Shown here: positions 17,337 to 26,310 of the stretch, in pieces | Position numbering within the stretch: position 1 is the first letter of the stretch | Layout: every line of letters begins with the position of its first letter | From: Pseudescherichia sp031998825 | Lineage (GTDB): Bacteria; Pseudomonadota; Gammaproteobacteria; Enterobacterales; Enterobacteriaceae | Length of the DNA: 64,000 nt | Assembly (NCBI RefSeq): GCF_031998825.1 | Contig: NZ_DAMACX010000004.1 | Coordinates: forward strand, 94,347 to 158,346 | Direction: 5' to 3' | Made by a program: the position numbers and the translations under genes | Notes under the pieces: model-generated | Database searches by the model: none | Told to the model about the DNA's origin: nothing | What the model saw: only the letters and a program-made list of their open reading frames with translations

Positions 17337-17642
17337 ATGGCTATCACTACTCCTGGAATGACACCCGGACAGCTCTCCACCCGCGATGCGTCGTCGCGCT
17401 TGCCAATGCAGCCGGAGGTGGCAAAAGCGGAGGTGGCAACCACGCCCTCTCCCTGTGCCGACGATATTACCCAGCAGGGCCTACAGGCAGCCCAGCGTAG
17501 CCTGACGGATGATCCTGCCCCAGCCATCGATGTTGAAATGGTCAACCAGATGCAGACGCTGCTGGCGTCGCCGCAGTTTTCAATTGACGCCGACGCTCTG
17601 GCCTCCTCAATGCTGGAATTTTTCAAAACAAGGGGGGCGTAG
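17337..17642 (+). CDS. flgM: FlgM, anti-sigma28 factor
   Basis: FlgM (101 residues from the ATG at 17337) binds LafS, the sigma28 of this system, until the hook is finished and FlgM is exported. The C-terminal half has the FlgM pattern VNQMQTLLASPQFSIDADAL...MLEFF. An in-frame ATG at 17316 would add seven residues; I prefer 17337 because a GATGAG site lies 8 bases before it. It is first in the flgM-flgN-glycosyltransferase unit, and its stop shares one base with the flgN start. Confidence 0.87.
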   Translation: MAITTPGMTPGQLSTRDASSRLPMQPEVAKAEVATTPSPCADDITQQGLQAAQRSLTDDPAPAIDVEMVNQMQTLLASPQFSIDADALASSMLEFFKTRGA

Positions 17643-18070
17643 TGAGCGTCAAACTTGAACAGGTTAAGCTGCTGCTGCGCGGGATCCGTACCGATAACGA
17701 CAGCTATCGTCAGCTGCATACCCTGCTGAAGGAGCAGCGTTTATGCATGATACGCCGTGCCAGCGACGCGCTGCTCGCCGTCAACATGCAAATCGATCAA
17801 CTCTATCCGGCTCTGAGCCTGAACGCCCGCGTCCGCCGGGAGACGCTGCTCTCGTTAGGCGTCACGGCGGATAGCGTCGGCATCGCGCAGGTCTTTAGCT
17901 GGCTGCCCACCATACAAAAAACGGCGGCCCGCCAGGCGTGGCGGCAGCTGGAGGAAAACATAGCGGCATGCAAGCGCTACAACGAGAAAAACGGCGAGCT
18001 ACTGACCCGGCAGCAAGAGTTTATAGAGACGTTTTTGGGTCGCGAACCCCCTTTTATCTATCACCCCTAA
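17642..18070 (+). CDS. flgN: FlgN, export chaperone for FlgK and FlgL
   Basis: FlgN (142 residues, GTG start overlapping the flgM stop by one base) is a cytoplasmic helical chaperone that escorts the hook-filament junction proteins to the export gate. The sequence has the long helices expected (LEQVKLLLRGIRTDNDSYRQ, RQAWRQLEENIAACKRYNEK). Assignment rests on its position after flgM, size and helical character. Confidence 0.82.
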   Translation: MSVKLEQVKLLLRGIRTDNDSYRQLHTLLKEQRLCMIRRASDALLAVNMQIDQLYPALSLNARVRRETLLSLGVTADSVGIAQVFSWLPTIQKTAARQAWRQLEENIAACKRYNEKNGELLTRQQEFIETFLGREPPFIYHP

Positions 18071-18145
18071 CCTGCCCTCTCCCTGGCGGAAAACACGCTT
18101 CCGCCGCCTTTCCGCTGGCGACCAGACAAGAGATCATCATGAGCC

Positions 18146-20656
18146 ATGATTAAGTGTTACAACCCTGAAAAACCCTTTGTTAGCGTAGTGACGCCAACCT
18201 GGCAGCGCGCCGCCTTTTTGCCCTGGCTGATCTATATGTTTCGCTACCAGGACTATCCGGCTGAGCGGCGAGAGCTGATCGTTCTGGATGATTCCCCCAC
18301 CAGCAGCCTGCCGATAATTCATGCTCTGACCCATAACCAGCCGGAGCGCTATAACATTCGCTATATTCACCACCCTGAGCGGCTAAAGCTCGGTAAAAAG
18401 CGCAACATGCTTAATGCGCTGGCCAAGGGCGAGTACATCATCTGTATGGATGACGACGACTTCTACCCTGCCGATAAGCTCTCATACACTATTGAGATGA
18501 TGCAGCGGCACGGAGCGCTGATCTCCGGCTCTGACCAGATCCCCGTCTGGTATAGCCACATTAACCGGGTGTTTAAAACACGCCGTTTCGGCAAGCGGCA
18601 TATCCTTAACGGCACCTTCTGCTATCACCGTAACTATCTGAAAAAACACCGCTACGACGATGAGTGCCAGCTCGGCGAGGAGCAGGCGTTTACCCATAAC
18701 TTCAGCGTGAAGCCGCTGCAGCTGCCCGGCGAGCGCACTATCCTGTGCGTCTCCCACAGCGATAACACCTTTGATAAAGATTTCGTGCTTGGCAGCTGTG
18801 AACCGACCCCCACGGCGCTGGCCGATATCGTTCGCGATCCCACGCTGCTCGCCTGGTATCAGCGCCTGCATAACAGCACCGGCCAGCAGCCTATTCAGTG
18901 GCAGCATGTGGAAAAAGTGCTGGTTATCAATCTGGAGAGGCGCCCCGACAGATGGCAACAGATGCAGGAGACGCTACGCCAGCTTGGCGTGCCGGAAGAG
19001 AACGTTATACGAATGAGCGGCTGCGAGCATGAGAACGGCGCGCTGGGCCGCACGCTCTCCCACCTTCAGGCTCTGACCCTGGCGCAGCAGCAAGGCTGGC
19101 GCAACTGTCTGGTGCTGGAGGATGACGCCCTGCTGCTCACCCAGGCGAAGCACATTACCGCCTTCAACCGGCTGCTCGCCTCGCTAGATCATCTCCCCTG
19201 GGAGGTGGTGCTGCTCGGCGCGCGGGTCAACAACGGCCAGCCGCTGAAGAGCCTGCCGGGGCTGATCCACGCCGTCGACTGTGAGAAAGCGTGCGCTTAC
19301 CTGGTCAACGCGCCCAGCTACCCGGCGCTGATCCAGCAGATGCAGAGCGATCCGGCCAGCCTGCTGGAGTCGCGCTGGCGCACAATGCAGACGCAGGGTA
19401 AATGGCTCGCCTTCTACCCCAGTATCAGCTACCAGCGGGCAGGCTTCAGCGATATCGAGCGTCAGGAGACCGACCACATCCGTTTCTATTTCAGCAAGAT
19501 GACCCTTAGCCACAGGCAAGAGCAGCAGCGGCAGGCACAGCAGCCGGTAGCGAACCTGTTTGCCAATACGATAGGGTTCTATCTGGAGACGGCCTTTCAT
19601 TACCAGCTCTACCAGCCGATACTGCACTGGCTGCTGGAAGCGGGCTACCGCTGCGATCTGCTGATTAGCGACGCCGTCCCGAAAGCGCTGCTGAAGGAGA
19701 TGAGCCAGCTGCTGGTCGACATTAACGATCCCAGGTTGAGCGGGTCGCGCCTCAGCGAGGTGAAAAACCGTAAGCAGCGTTACGGCTGTTTAGTTAGCCC
19801 TTACTATACTCCGGCGCTTAACGGCCTTGCCCGGGTGCAGATCCGCGCCATGTACGGGCTGGCAAAAGCGTCGTGGAACCATGCCTGGTGGAATGCTTTT
19901 TATCACCACATTCTCTGTTACAGCCACTACAGCCAGCAGGCGCTCAATATCAACGGCAATGCGACGGTGGTAGGTAACCCTCGCTTTGATAAATGGCATC
20001 GCCAGCAGGTAGATCTCTCAGCGCTGGCGTCGCTCAAGCTGGATGCTAAAAAACCGACCCTGCTCTATGCGCCAACCTTTGGCGATCTTAGCTCGATTCC
20101 CGCCTGGGCCGCCTCGCTGTCGCGGCTGAGCCGTGACTACAACGTGGTTATCAAGCTGCATCACGGTACCCAGCATCGTCCAGAAGAGGCCGCCATGCTG
20201 GCTGACGTCCAGCGTTACTTTAAAAAGCGCGTTACCCGCCACGATATGTCGCTGCCGCTGCTGCATCAGGCTGATTATGTCCTGACTGATAACAGCGGGT
20301 TTATTTTCGATGCTATTCATGCTGGCAAAAGGACGATCCTCCTTGAGTGGGAGGGCATGGCGGCGCTGCTGGAGAACAACAGCACCTTCAGCACGCCTTC
20401 CAGCCCGGAGCAGCAGATACGCAGCACGCTTCCCGTGGTGTGCGATATGGCCCAGCTACGCCACTGTCTGGCGGCGGATTATGACTGGCAGCGCATAGAG
20501 GAGGAGATGAACGCGGTTCGCCATCACTACTGCGATGCGTTTCAGGATGGCTTTGCCGGTAAACGCGCGGCAGAGCTGATTATGAGCGCGCTGGACAAGC
20601 CGGCAGACGCCGAGGCGAACACGCTGCTGTCTGGTTTACAGAGCAAACTGTTCTAA
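18146..20656 (+). CDS. Three-domain glycosyltransferase (GT2 + GT25-like + CDP-glycerol-transferase-like), putative flagellin modification
   Basis: This 836-residue protein fuses three enzyme modules. Residues 1-230 form a GT2-type GT-A domain (FVSVVTPTWQR, LIVLDDSP, donor-site MDDDDF at 101-106). Residues 255-445 resemble GT25 / LPS-type transferases (KVLVINLERRPDRWQQM, then CLVLEDDALL with the acidic motif at 325-327). Residues 470-820 resemble the GT-B CDP-glycerol glycerophosphotransferase family (VVGNPRFDKW, KKPTLLYAPTFGD, TDNSGFIFDAIHAGKRTILL). No signal peptide or membrane anchor is visible. It lies 75 bases after flgN, so it is probably read from the sigma28-like promoter before flgM, together with late flagellar genes. 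I infer that it builds a glycan, perhaps with a phosphoglycerol-type step, on flagellin. A four-codon ORF (18139-18153) overlaps its start. Confidence 0.75.
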   Translation: MIKCYNPEKPFVSVVTPTWQRAAFLPWLIYMFRYQDYPAERRELIVLDDSPTSSLPIIHALTHNQPERYNIRYIHHPERLKLGKKRNMLNALAKGEYIICMDDDDFYPADKLSYTIEMMQRHGALISGSDQIPVWYSHINRVFKTRRFGKRHILNGTFCYHRNYLKKHRYDDECQLGEEQAFTHNFSVKPLQLPGERTILCVSHSDNTFDKDFVLGSCEPTPTALADIVRDPTLLAWYQRLHNSTGQQPIQWQHVEKVLVINLERRPDRWQQMQETLRQLGVPEENVIRMSGCEHENGALGRTLSHLQALTLAQQQGWRNCLVLEDDALLLTQAKHITAFNRLLASLDHLPWEVVLLGARVNNGQPLKSLPGLIHAVDCEKACAYLVNAPSYPALIQQMQSDPASLLESRWRTMQTQGKWLAFYPSISYQRAGFSDIERQETDHIRFYFSKMTLSHRQEQQRQAQQPVANLFANTIGFYLETAFHYQLYQPILHWLLEAGYRCDLLISDAVPKALLKEMSQLLVDINDPRLSGSRLSEVKNRKQRYGCLVSPYYTPALNGLARVQIRAMYGLAKASWNHAWWNAFYHHILCYSHYSQQALNINGNATVVGNPRFDKWHRQQVDLSALASLKLDAKKPTLLYAPTFGDLSSIPAWAASLSRLSRDYNVVIKLHHGTQHRPEEAAMLADVQRYFKKRVTRHDMSLPLLHQADYVLTDNSGFIFDAIHAGKRTILLEWEGMAALLENNSTFSTPSSPEQQIRSTLPVVCDMAQLRHCLAADYDWQRIEEEMNAVRHHYCDAFQDGFAGKRAAELIMSALDKPADAEANTLLSGLQSKLF

Positions 20657-20663
20657 ACCGGGT

Positions 20664-20683
20664 CGGGCAGCAAGCTCTGCCCG
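20664..20683. terminator. Hairpin between the glycosyltransferase gene and fliJ
   Basis: CGGGCAG (20664-20670) pairs perfectly with CTGCCCG (20677-20683) 8 bases after the glycosyltransferase stop. The two flanking genes converge here. T-tracts are poor, so activity as a terminator is uncertain. Confidence 0.5.
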
Positions 20684-20785
20684 GCAATGGTTTCGATTCT
20701 GAGGAGATGCCCACTACCAGGCGATTGCCAGGGCTACTAGCTCGATAGATCAAACGTGCCAAAAGTGATTACCGTCGTCATGACC

Positions 20786-21229
20786 TTACTCCTTCAGGCG
20801 ATGCATACGCAGCCAGCTTTGCGTGGCGATGTCATCCACCATTTTTTGCTCGCGGCTGGCCTGCTCGCTGGCAACCCTCTCCCGCTGGGTATCAAGAGTC
20901 AGTGCGACAATCTTCTCCTGACAGGCTGCCTGCATAAGTTTCTTTTGTATCTGCTGGGTTTTAATGTCCGCCAGCGCTTTCTCCTGCTCCTGCCACTTCA
21001 CGACGCGCAGCAGGCTGCCTTTATAGCCCGCCATGTTGCTCAGCGTCTGGGTGCAAAAATGGGGTAACTCCTCGGTGCGGGTCTTCTGCATTAGCTGCCC
21101 CAGCGCGTTGATGTTGTTCTCGTGCCGGGTAGCGACCTGCCGCTGCCGGGCCAGCGCTACCGTGGTGCTCTTCACGGTGCTGTCACGCAGGCGTTGAAGC
21201 TGGACAAGCGTCTTAATCGCCTGCTTCAT
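20786..21229 (-). CDS. fliJ: FliJ, flagellar export chaperone-escort protein
   Basis: FliJ (147 residues) is a coiled-coil protein of the export ATPase complex. The sequence is almost entirely helical and rich in Gln, Lys and Glu (LVQLQRLRDSTVKS, KWQEQEKALADIKTQQIQKK), the expected FliJ pattern. Its ATG overlaps the fliI stop by four bases. It is last in the lafK-fliEFGHIJ operon and converges on the glycosyltransferase gene. Confidence 0.85.
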   Translation of the reverse strand: MKQAIKTLVQLQRLRDSTVKSTTVALARQRQVATRHENNINALGQLMQKTRTEELPHFCTQTLSNMAGYKGSLLRVVKWQEQEKALADIKTQQIQKKLMQAACQEKIVALTLDTQRERVASEQASREQKMVDDIATQSWLRMHRLKE

Positions 21230-22578
21230 GATTTATCCTTCATGACGTGGAGAGAGGGGAATAGCGCGGCAATTTGCGCCTGTACCTGCGCCAGGTCAGC
21301 TGGCTCATCTACCTGCTGGCGCAGAAAACGTTCAATAGCCGGGAAACATTTTACGGCTTTATCGACCTGCGGATCGGCGCCTTCGACGTAACCGCCGAGT
21401 GGAATAAGGGGTTTAATCTCCATATAGGCGGCATAGTATCGCTTGAGCAGGCTAACGGCCTGCTGATGCCAGCCGGGGGTGATTTGCGTCATGCAGCGGC
21501 TGATTGACTGGCCTATATCAATGGCCGGGTAGTGTCCGGCCTCGGCAAGCCTGCGGGTCAGGACGATATGGCCGTCCAGCACTGCCCGCGCGCAGTCAAC
21601 GATGGGATCCTGCTGATCGTCCCCCTCCGCCAGCACGGTATAGATGGCGGTCATTGATCCGCTGCTGTCGCTGTTGCCCGCGCTCTCTACCAGCCGGGGG
21701 ATCATGCCAAATGCCGAAGGTGGATAACCTTTGGTGGCCGGTGGCTCGCCTAACGACAGGGCGATTTCACGCTGGGCCATCGCGTAACGGGTTAACGAAT
21801 CTACCAGCAGCAGTACGTCAAAGCCCTGGTCGCGAAACCAGGCGGCAAGCGTATGGCATAGCTCGGTCGCCTTCAGACGCATCAGAGGCGACTCATCTGC
21901 TGGCGCGACAACGACAACAGACTTAGCCAGCCCTTCATGGCCCAACGACCGATCGATAAACTCTTTTACTTCGCGGCCTCGCTCACCAATCAGCCCAACG
22001 ACCACAATTTGCGCTTTGGTCTGGCGGGTGATCATGCCGAGCAGCACGCTCTTGCCGACGCCGCTGCCTGCCATCAGGCCCACCCGCTGGCCTTTGCCGA
22101 TAGTCAGCACGCCGTTGATCGCCTTTACGCCAACGTCCAGCGGCTCGGCTACGGGGCGGCGGGTCAACGGGTTGACCGTCGGCGCAACGGGAGGCAGCGT
22201 CTGGGTGCCGCCCAGCCTGCCTTTGCCATCAATTGGCTCGCCCAGTCCGTTAACTACCCGGCCAAGCCAGCTCTCACCGACCAGCAGATGCCGGGCCTTC
22301 TCTTGAGGAAAGACGCGTGCGCCAGCCATCAGCCCGCCAGGCTGCCTGAACGGCATCAAATAGGTGACCTCGCGATCGAAGCCAACCGCCTGGGCATCAA
22401 TAAATCCGCACTCTGCGCTTTCGATGCGGCAGAACTGCCCCGTCGCCAGCTGACACCCCACGCTCTCCAGCAAAACGCCGTTCATGCGTACCAGCCTGCC
22501 CGCCACCCGGACCAGGGGGATCGACTCAATGGAGCGCAGCGCGTCATCAAAGGGGTGCGGGTTGTTCATCGCTCTCAT
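21226..22578 (-). CDS. fliI: FliI, flagellar export ATPase
   Basis: FliI (450 residues) is the F1-beta-like ATPase of the flagellar export apparatus. It shows the P-loop GLMAGSGVGKS, the Walker B stretch FDVLLLVDSLTRYAMAQREI, the GEPPATKGYPPSAF motif, and GSMTAIYTVLAEGDDQQDPI. The ATG at 22578 overlaps fliH by 32 bases; a second ATG three codons later (22569) is possible. The long overlap implies translational coupling with fliH, which regulates it. Confidence 0.96.
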   Translation of the reverse strand: MRAMNNPHPFDDALRSIESIPLVRVAGRLVRMNGVLLESVGCQLATGQFCRIESAECGFIDAQAVGFDREVTYLMPFRQPGGLMAGARVFPQEKARHLLVGESWLGRVVNGLGEPIDGKGRLGGTQTLPPVAPTVNPLTRRPVAEPLDVGVKAINGVLTIGKGQRVGLMAGSGVGKSVLLGMITRQTKAQIVVVGLIGERGREVKEFIDRSLGHEGLAKSVVVVAPADESPLMRLKATELCHTLAAWFRDQGFDVLLLVDSLTRYAMAQREIALSLGEPPATKGYPPSAFGMIPRLVESAGNSDSSGSMTAIYTVLAEGDDQQDPIVDCARAVLDGHIVLTRRLAEAGHYPAIDIGQSISRCMTQITPGWHQQAVSLLKRYYAAYMEIKPLIPLGGYVEGADPQVDKAVKCFPAIERFLRQQVDEPADLAQVQAQIAALFPSLHVMKDKS

Positions 22579-23254
22579 CCGGGGTCAACGTCTCTTTAAG
22601 AACCGTCATACACTGCTCCAGCCGATGCCCACAGCCAATATCCAGCTCGGATGCCTCGGTCACAATACGGCACTCGCCCGTAGAGAGATCCGCTGAGGCC
22701 ACCAGCCCCCATGCGGTCACCTTCTCCGGCGCCACGCTCTGAAGGCGGTTAAACTCCTCTACGCTCAGGCAGACCTTCAGCGGCTCCGGCACGCTGGGCA
22801 TGGCGGCGATCGCCTCTTCCACCAGCGCAAGCAGCTGGGTTGGCTGCAAGGCCAGCTCGCAACGGATCACCTGGCGGGTCACTTTTTCCACCAGCTGCAA
22901 TAGATCCTCACGCTGCTTGCGCTGAATATGGGCAAGGTAGTCGTTTAGCCTGTCAGCAATCGCCTCCAGCGGCTGCGCGGCCTGGGTGAACTGCGCCAGA
23001 CCAGCCTGCTGCCCTACGAGGCTGCCCTCGGCATAGCCTTGTCGGTAGCCCTCCGCCTGCCCTTTAGCCTGTCCCTCACGAAAACCGGTCTCCTGGCCTT
23101 CGCTAACGCCCTCTGCGAACCCCTTCTCCAGCCCCTGCTGATAGCCGTCCATAAGCTGGCGCTGAAAGTCGGCGCTTCCCGTGCTTGCGCCCGATAATGC
23201 GGCGTGCCGCGGCGGAAAGCGGTGGACCCGGTAACGACCACGTAGTGTCTGCAT
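22547..23254 (-). CDS. fliH: FliH, regulator of the export ATPase
   Basis: FliH (235 residues) binds FliI and links it to the export gate and C ring. It contains the typical GxxxG repeat region (QQGLEKGFAEGVSEGQETG, then GQAKGQAEGYRQGYAEG) at about residues 38-80, followed by a V-ATPase-E-like C-terminal domain with RQVIRCELALQPTQLLALVE. It lies 13 bases after fliG. Confidence 0.93.
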   Translation of the reverse strand: MQTLRGRYRVHRFPPRHAALSGASTGSADFQRQLMDGYQQGLEKGFAEGVSEGQETGFREGQAKGQAEGYRQGYAEGSLVGQQAGLAQFTQAAQPLEAIADRLNDYLAHIQRKQREDLLQLVEKVTRQVIRCELALQPTQLLALVEEAIAAMPSVPEPLKVCLSVEEFNRLQSVAPEKVTAWGLVASADLSTGECRIVTEASELDIGCGHRLEQCMTVLKETLTPDESDEQPAPL

Positions 23255-23267
23255 TGGTTATTCTCCC

Positions 23268-24287
23268 TTACTCCGCCGTCTGCTCGGCGAAGAGCTGAAG
23301 CTGGATCTCTCCCGCCTCCTCCAGCTCCCGGGCGGCGGCCATGATTTCACGGCGGACTTGCTCAATACGACTGATGGGAACGGGCCCCAGGCGCGCCGTG
23401 ATGGTTTCCAGCTGCTGTGCCTGGCGTTTTGGCATCACTGCAAAAATAGCGCGCCGCAGCGGTGGCTCGGTGCCTTTTAGGGCCACGGCCCACTCCTCCA
23501 TGGGTATCTCGTCGAGCAGACGGCGGCGCACCTCTTCGCTCTGCCGGCTCAGAATAAAGAAGTCGTACATCTCATCCTGAAGCTGCTCCAGCACGGTCGC
23601 ATCCAGCTCACGCAGCCGATCGAGGATCTGCTGCTGGTTGCCCTGAAAGCGATTAACGATATCCGCCGCCTGCTTGATGCCTTTGACTTTCGACCCATGC
23701 TCGGAGAGCACCGACAGGCCACGTTCAATCAGACGATCCAGCTCGTCAACCACGTCACGATTCACGTCGCTGAGTCTGGCAATGCGGTAGAGGATTTCGT
23801 TCTGCACGGCATCGCTCATATAGGTCAGCACCGTAGCGGCGATCTCCGGAGTCAGGAAGGCAAGGAACACGGCCTGTAACTGCAGATGCTCCTCGGCGAT
23901 CAGCACCGCCAGCTGGCGAGGATCCACCCACTGCAGACGTGCCATGCGCGAGCGGATCTCATCTCCATAGATGCCGTTGATCACGCTGCTGGCAATTTCA
24001 CCGCCGAGCGCCTTATTAAGGATCCCCTGCAGCATCACGCGCGATGCGCCATTGATCCCACTCTGCTCACGGAACTCGTCGAAAAAGTTGTTGATCACCT
24101 TTCTCGCCTGACTGGTTTTCACGCCGGAGAGGCGCGCCATATATTCGCTCAGACGCACCACCTCTTCGCGGCTCAGCTTTTGCATCACCGTTGCCGCCGC
24201 CTCTTCGCCAAGGCACAGCAGCAGGATAGCGGCCTGCTCAAGATAGGTGGCGCTGCCCGGGCTTTTACTTACTGTCAATTCGCTCAT
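23268..24287 (-). CDS. fliG: FliG, motor switch (C-ring) protein
   Basis: FliG (339 residues) forms the C-ring face that meets the stator. The N-terminal part carries AILLLCLGEEAAATVMQKLS, the middle has the EHPQ-like region replaced by EEHLQLQAVFLAFLTPEIAA, and the C-terminal torque domain has MYDFFILSRQSEEVRRRLLD and the charged ridge. Length is the family norm. It overlaps the fliF 3' end by 23 bases, so coupling is likely; FliG binds the C-terminus of FliF. Confidence 0.94.
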   Translation of the reverse strand: MSELTVSKSPGSATYLEQAAILLLCLGEEAAATVMQKLSREEVVRLSEYMARLSGVKTSQARKVINNFFDEFREQSGINGASRVMLQGILNKALGGEIASSVINGIYGDEIRSRMARLQWVDPRQLAVLIAEEHLQLQAVFLAFLTPEIAATVLTYMSDAVQNEILYRIARLSDVNRDVVDELDRLIERGLSVLSEHGSKVKGIKQAADIVNRFQGNQQQILDRLRELDATVLEQLQDEMYDFFILSRQSEEVRRRLLDEIPMEEWAVALKGTEPPLRRAIFAVMPKRQAQQLETITARLGPVPISRIEQVRREIMAAARELEEAGEIQLQLFAEQTAE

Positions 24288-25917
24288 TGCTGGTAATCCA
24301 CTGTCTGATCACTTCGGCGACGCGATCGGTATCGCTAATCGCCAGTTTTTTAAGGAACTCCAGCTTGGTTTCGAGACCAGAGCTCTGGGCCGGCAGCGCA
24401 TCGTCGCCGGAGAAGGAGGGTAGCTCTACGCCTCTGCGCTCTTCGTCGTCCTGCGTCGCCGAAAGCGCGGATTCACTGCTGCCCGGGGCCGCTACCGGTG
24501 CTGGCTGCGCTTTACGCGTGGCGATAAGGTGCTTCACCAGCGGACGCACAACGAGCAGCAGAATCAATAGCAGCAGCACGCCACTGCCGCCGAGGCGGCA
24601 CCACGCCAGAATGTCGTGGTTCTGCCACCATTTCACTGGCGGCAGCACGGCTCTCTCTTCCGGCACGAAATGCATCAGCGAGAGCGACAGCTTGTCGCCC
24701 CGCCGCTCATCAATACCGGCGGCGTTGTTCAGCATGGCGGTAACCTGTGCCGTCTGCTCTGCTTTCCACGTTTTAACGGCGGCGGCATCCTGATTAAGTA
24801 CGACGGCAACGTTTAAACGCTTAAGCTCAAAGCCAGGGTGCTGGATATGCGCAACGGTACGGTCATAGCTGTAGTCTCGCTGGCTCTCCGTATGTGTCGA
24901 CAGGGTGTCGGGCGTCTTCTCCGCGCTGGCGTCCGGCGTTTGCGCTGGGGTAGCCTCCGGAGGCCGGTTACTGAGCGAGCCGGGAATGCCGATGGCGAGA
25001 CGATCGCTGCTTTTATCCTCTGCGCTTTGCTCCCGGTTCACCTTTGGCGTATCGCCAAACCGCTCTCGGGTCTCTTCGACAAGGCTAAGATCCAGTTCGG
25101 GCATAACGCTAATGCGAAAATTATTTTTACCCACCAGCGTGGTCAGCACGTTGGCCAGGCTGGCACGGGTTTTATCCTGAATGCCGCTGAGTAATTCACT
25201 CTCTTTGCGGCTTCCGGCCGCTGGGTTGGCGCTGTCCGCGATCCCTTCTGAAAGCAGATTTCCCGCCTGGTCAACAATGCTGACCTGCGCAGGCATTAGC
25301 CCCGGTACGCTGCCGCTGACCAGGTGAATAATGGCGTTGACCTGCTCCCGGCTTAAGCGACTGCCGTAGTGCAGGCGCACCATGACCGAGGCGCTGTTTT
25401 TGGGTGTCTCGCTAATAACAAACGAGCTCTCTTCATTCAGCGCCAGATGAACACGCGCCGTTTCGACGGCGTCCAGCGACATGATGCTCTGCGCCATTTC
25501 GCCTTCCAGGCTGCGCTTATAGCGAATATTTTGCACGAACTGACTGCTGCCGAGCAGCTCGTCTTTATCCATCAGCTCATAGCCCGCCGGGCTTATCGCC
25601 TGCACACCTTTTCCCGCCAGCGTCATACGGATCCTGGAGAGCTGGGCTTTTGGGACCAGAATCTGCCCGCTGTCTGGATCGATGCGGTAGGCAATCTTCT
25701 CACCGTCCAGCACCGTGATGACCTGTGAAAGCGGCAGATGCTCCTGGGAACCGAACAGCGCGGTATAGCCGCCGCTGGTATGCCACAGGCCGCCAACAAT
25801 GGCAGCGGTGAGCAGGAGTGCGCCACCCGCCAGGGCGATCCATTTACGATTTCCAGGCAGCAGAGACGGCAGCGCCGTGAAAGCCTCACCCACAGAGGCA
25901 AACAGTTTCTTTTTCAT
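24265..25917 (-). CDS. fliF: FliF, MS-ring protein
   Basis: FliF (550 residues) forms the inner-membrane MS ring. A first membrane segment lies near residues 27-47 (IALAGGALLLTAAIVGGLW) and a second near 450-470 (GSGVLLLLILLLVVRPLV). The ring-building motifs include SQVITVLDGEKIAYRI, RIRMTLAGKGV and SLDAVETARVHLALNEESSF. The C-terminal tail, which docks FliG, ends IRQWITSNERIDSK. It follows fliE by three bases. Confidence 0.96.
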   Translation of the reverse strand: MKKKLFASVGEAFTALPSLLPGNRKWIALAGGALLLTAAIVGGLWHTSGGYTALFGSQEHLPLSQVITVLDGEKIAYRIDPDSGQILVPKAQLSRIRMTLAGKGVQAISPAGYELMDKDELLGSSQFVQNIRYKRSLEGEMAQSIMSLDAVETARVHLALNEESSFVISETPKNSASVMVRLHYGSRLSREQVNAIIHLVSGSVPGLMPAQVSIVDQAGNLLSEGIADSANPAAGSRKESELLSGIQDKTRASLANVLTTLVGKNNFRISVMPELDLSLVEETRERFGDTPKVNREQSAEDKSSDRLAIGIPGSLSNRPPEATPAQTPDASAEKTPDTLSTHTESQRDYSYDRTVAHIQHPGFELKRLNVAVVLNQDAAAVKTWKAEQTAQVTAMLNNAAGIDERRGDKLSLSLMHFVPEERAVLPPVKWWQNHDILAWCRLGGSGVLLLLILLLVVRPLVKHLIATRKAQPAPVAAPGSSESALSATQDDEERRGVELPSFSGDDALPAQSSGLETKLEFLKKLAISDTDRVAEVIRQWITSNERIDSK

Positions 25918-25920
25918 CGC

Positions 25921-26274
25921 TTATATGGACATATTCATGAGATCGTTAACGCCGCTCGCCACTTTATTTCTGACCTGAAGGAGCGCCGAAAACGAGAGGG
26001 AAGCCTGCTGGCTGGCCAGCATGGCGCCTACCAGATCGTCGCTCTGGCCGCTGCTGACCGCATTCTGCCGGGCGCTGGCGGCCTGCTGTATGTTGTCAAC
26101 GCTCTCAAGCGCATTACGCATCACCTGATGGAAGCTGATGTCGGAGAGCGATTCACCGTTTGGCGCTCCACTGGCGAGGGTTTGAGCGGAAAGAGGTGAC
26201 GCAGCGGCAAGGCGTCTCATCTGACTCATCTCCTGCTGCATCAGGGACAGGGACGGGGTAAGGGTAGTTTTCAT
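25921..26274 (-). CDS. fliE: FliE, MS-ring/rod junction protein
   Basis: FliE (117 residues) joins the MS ring to the proximal rod. It shows the family C-terminal half (ESVDNIQQAASARQNAV, DLVGAMLASQQASLSFSAL, QVRNKVASGVNDLMNMSI). Length is near the 104-residue norm. It follows lafK by 36 bases and precedes fliF. Confidence 0.93.
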   Translation of the reverse strand: MKTTLTPSLSLMQQEMSQMRRLAAASPLSAQTLASGAPNGESLSDISFHQVMRNALESVDNIQQAASARQNAVSSGQSDDLVGAMLASQQASLSFSALLQVRNKVASGVNDLMNMSI

Positions 26275-26310
26275 CTCGTACTCATTATCTTAAAAAATAG
26301 ACTTAGCAAT

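Noticed and set aside
20746..20762. Possible sigma54 promoter (TTGGCAC on the minus strand)
   Set aside because: The -12 GC element is missing, and the direction would read away from fliJ into the 3' end of the glycosyltransferase gene.
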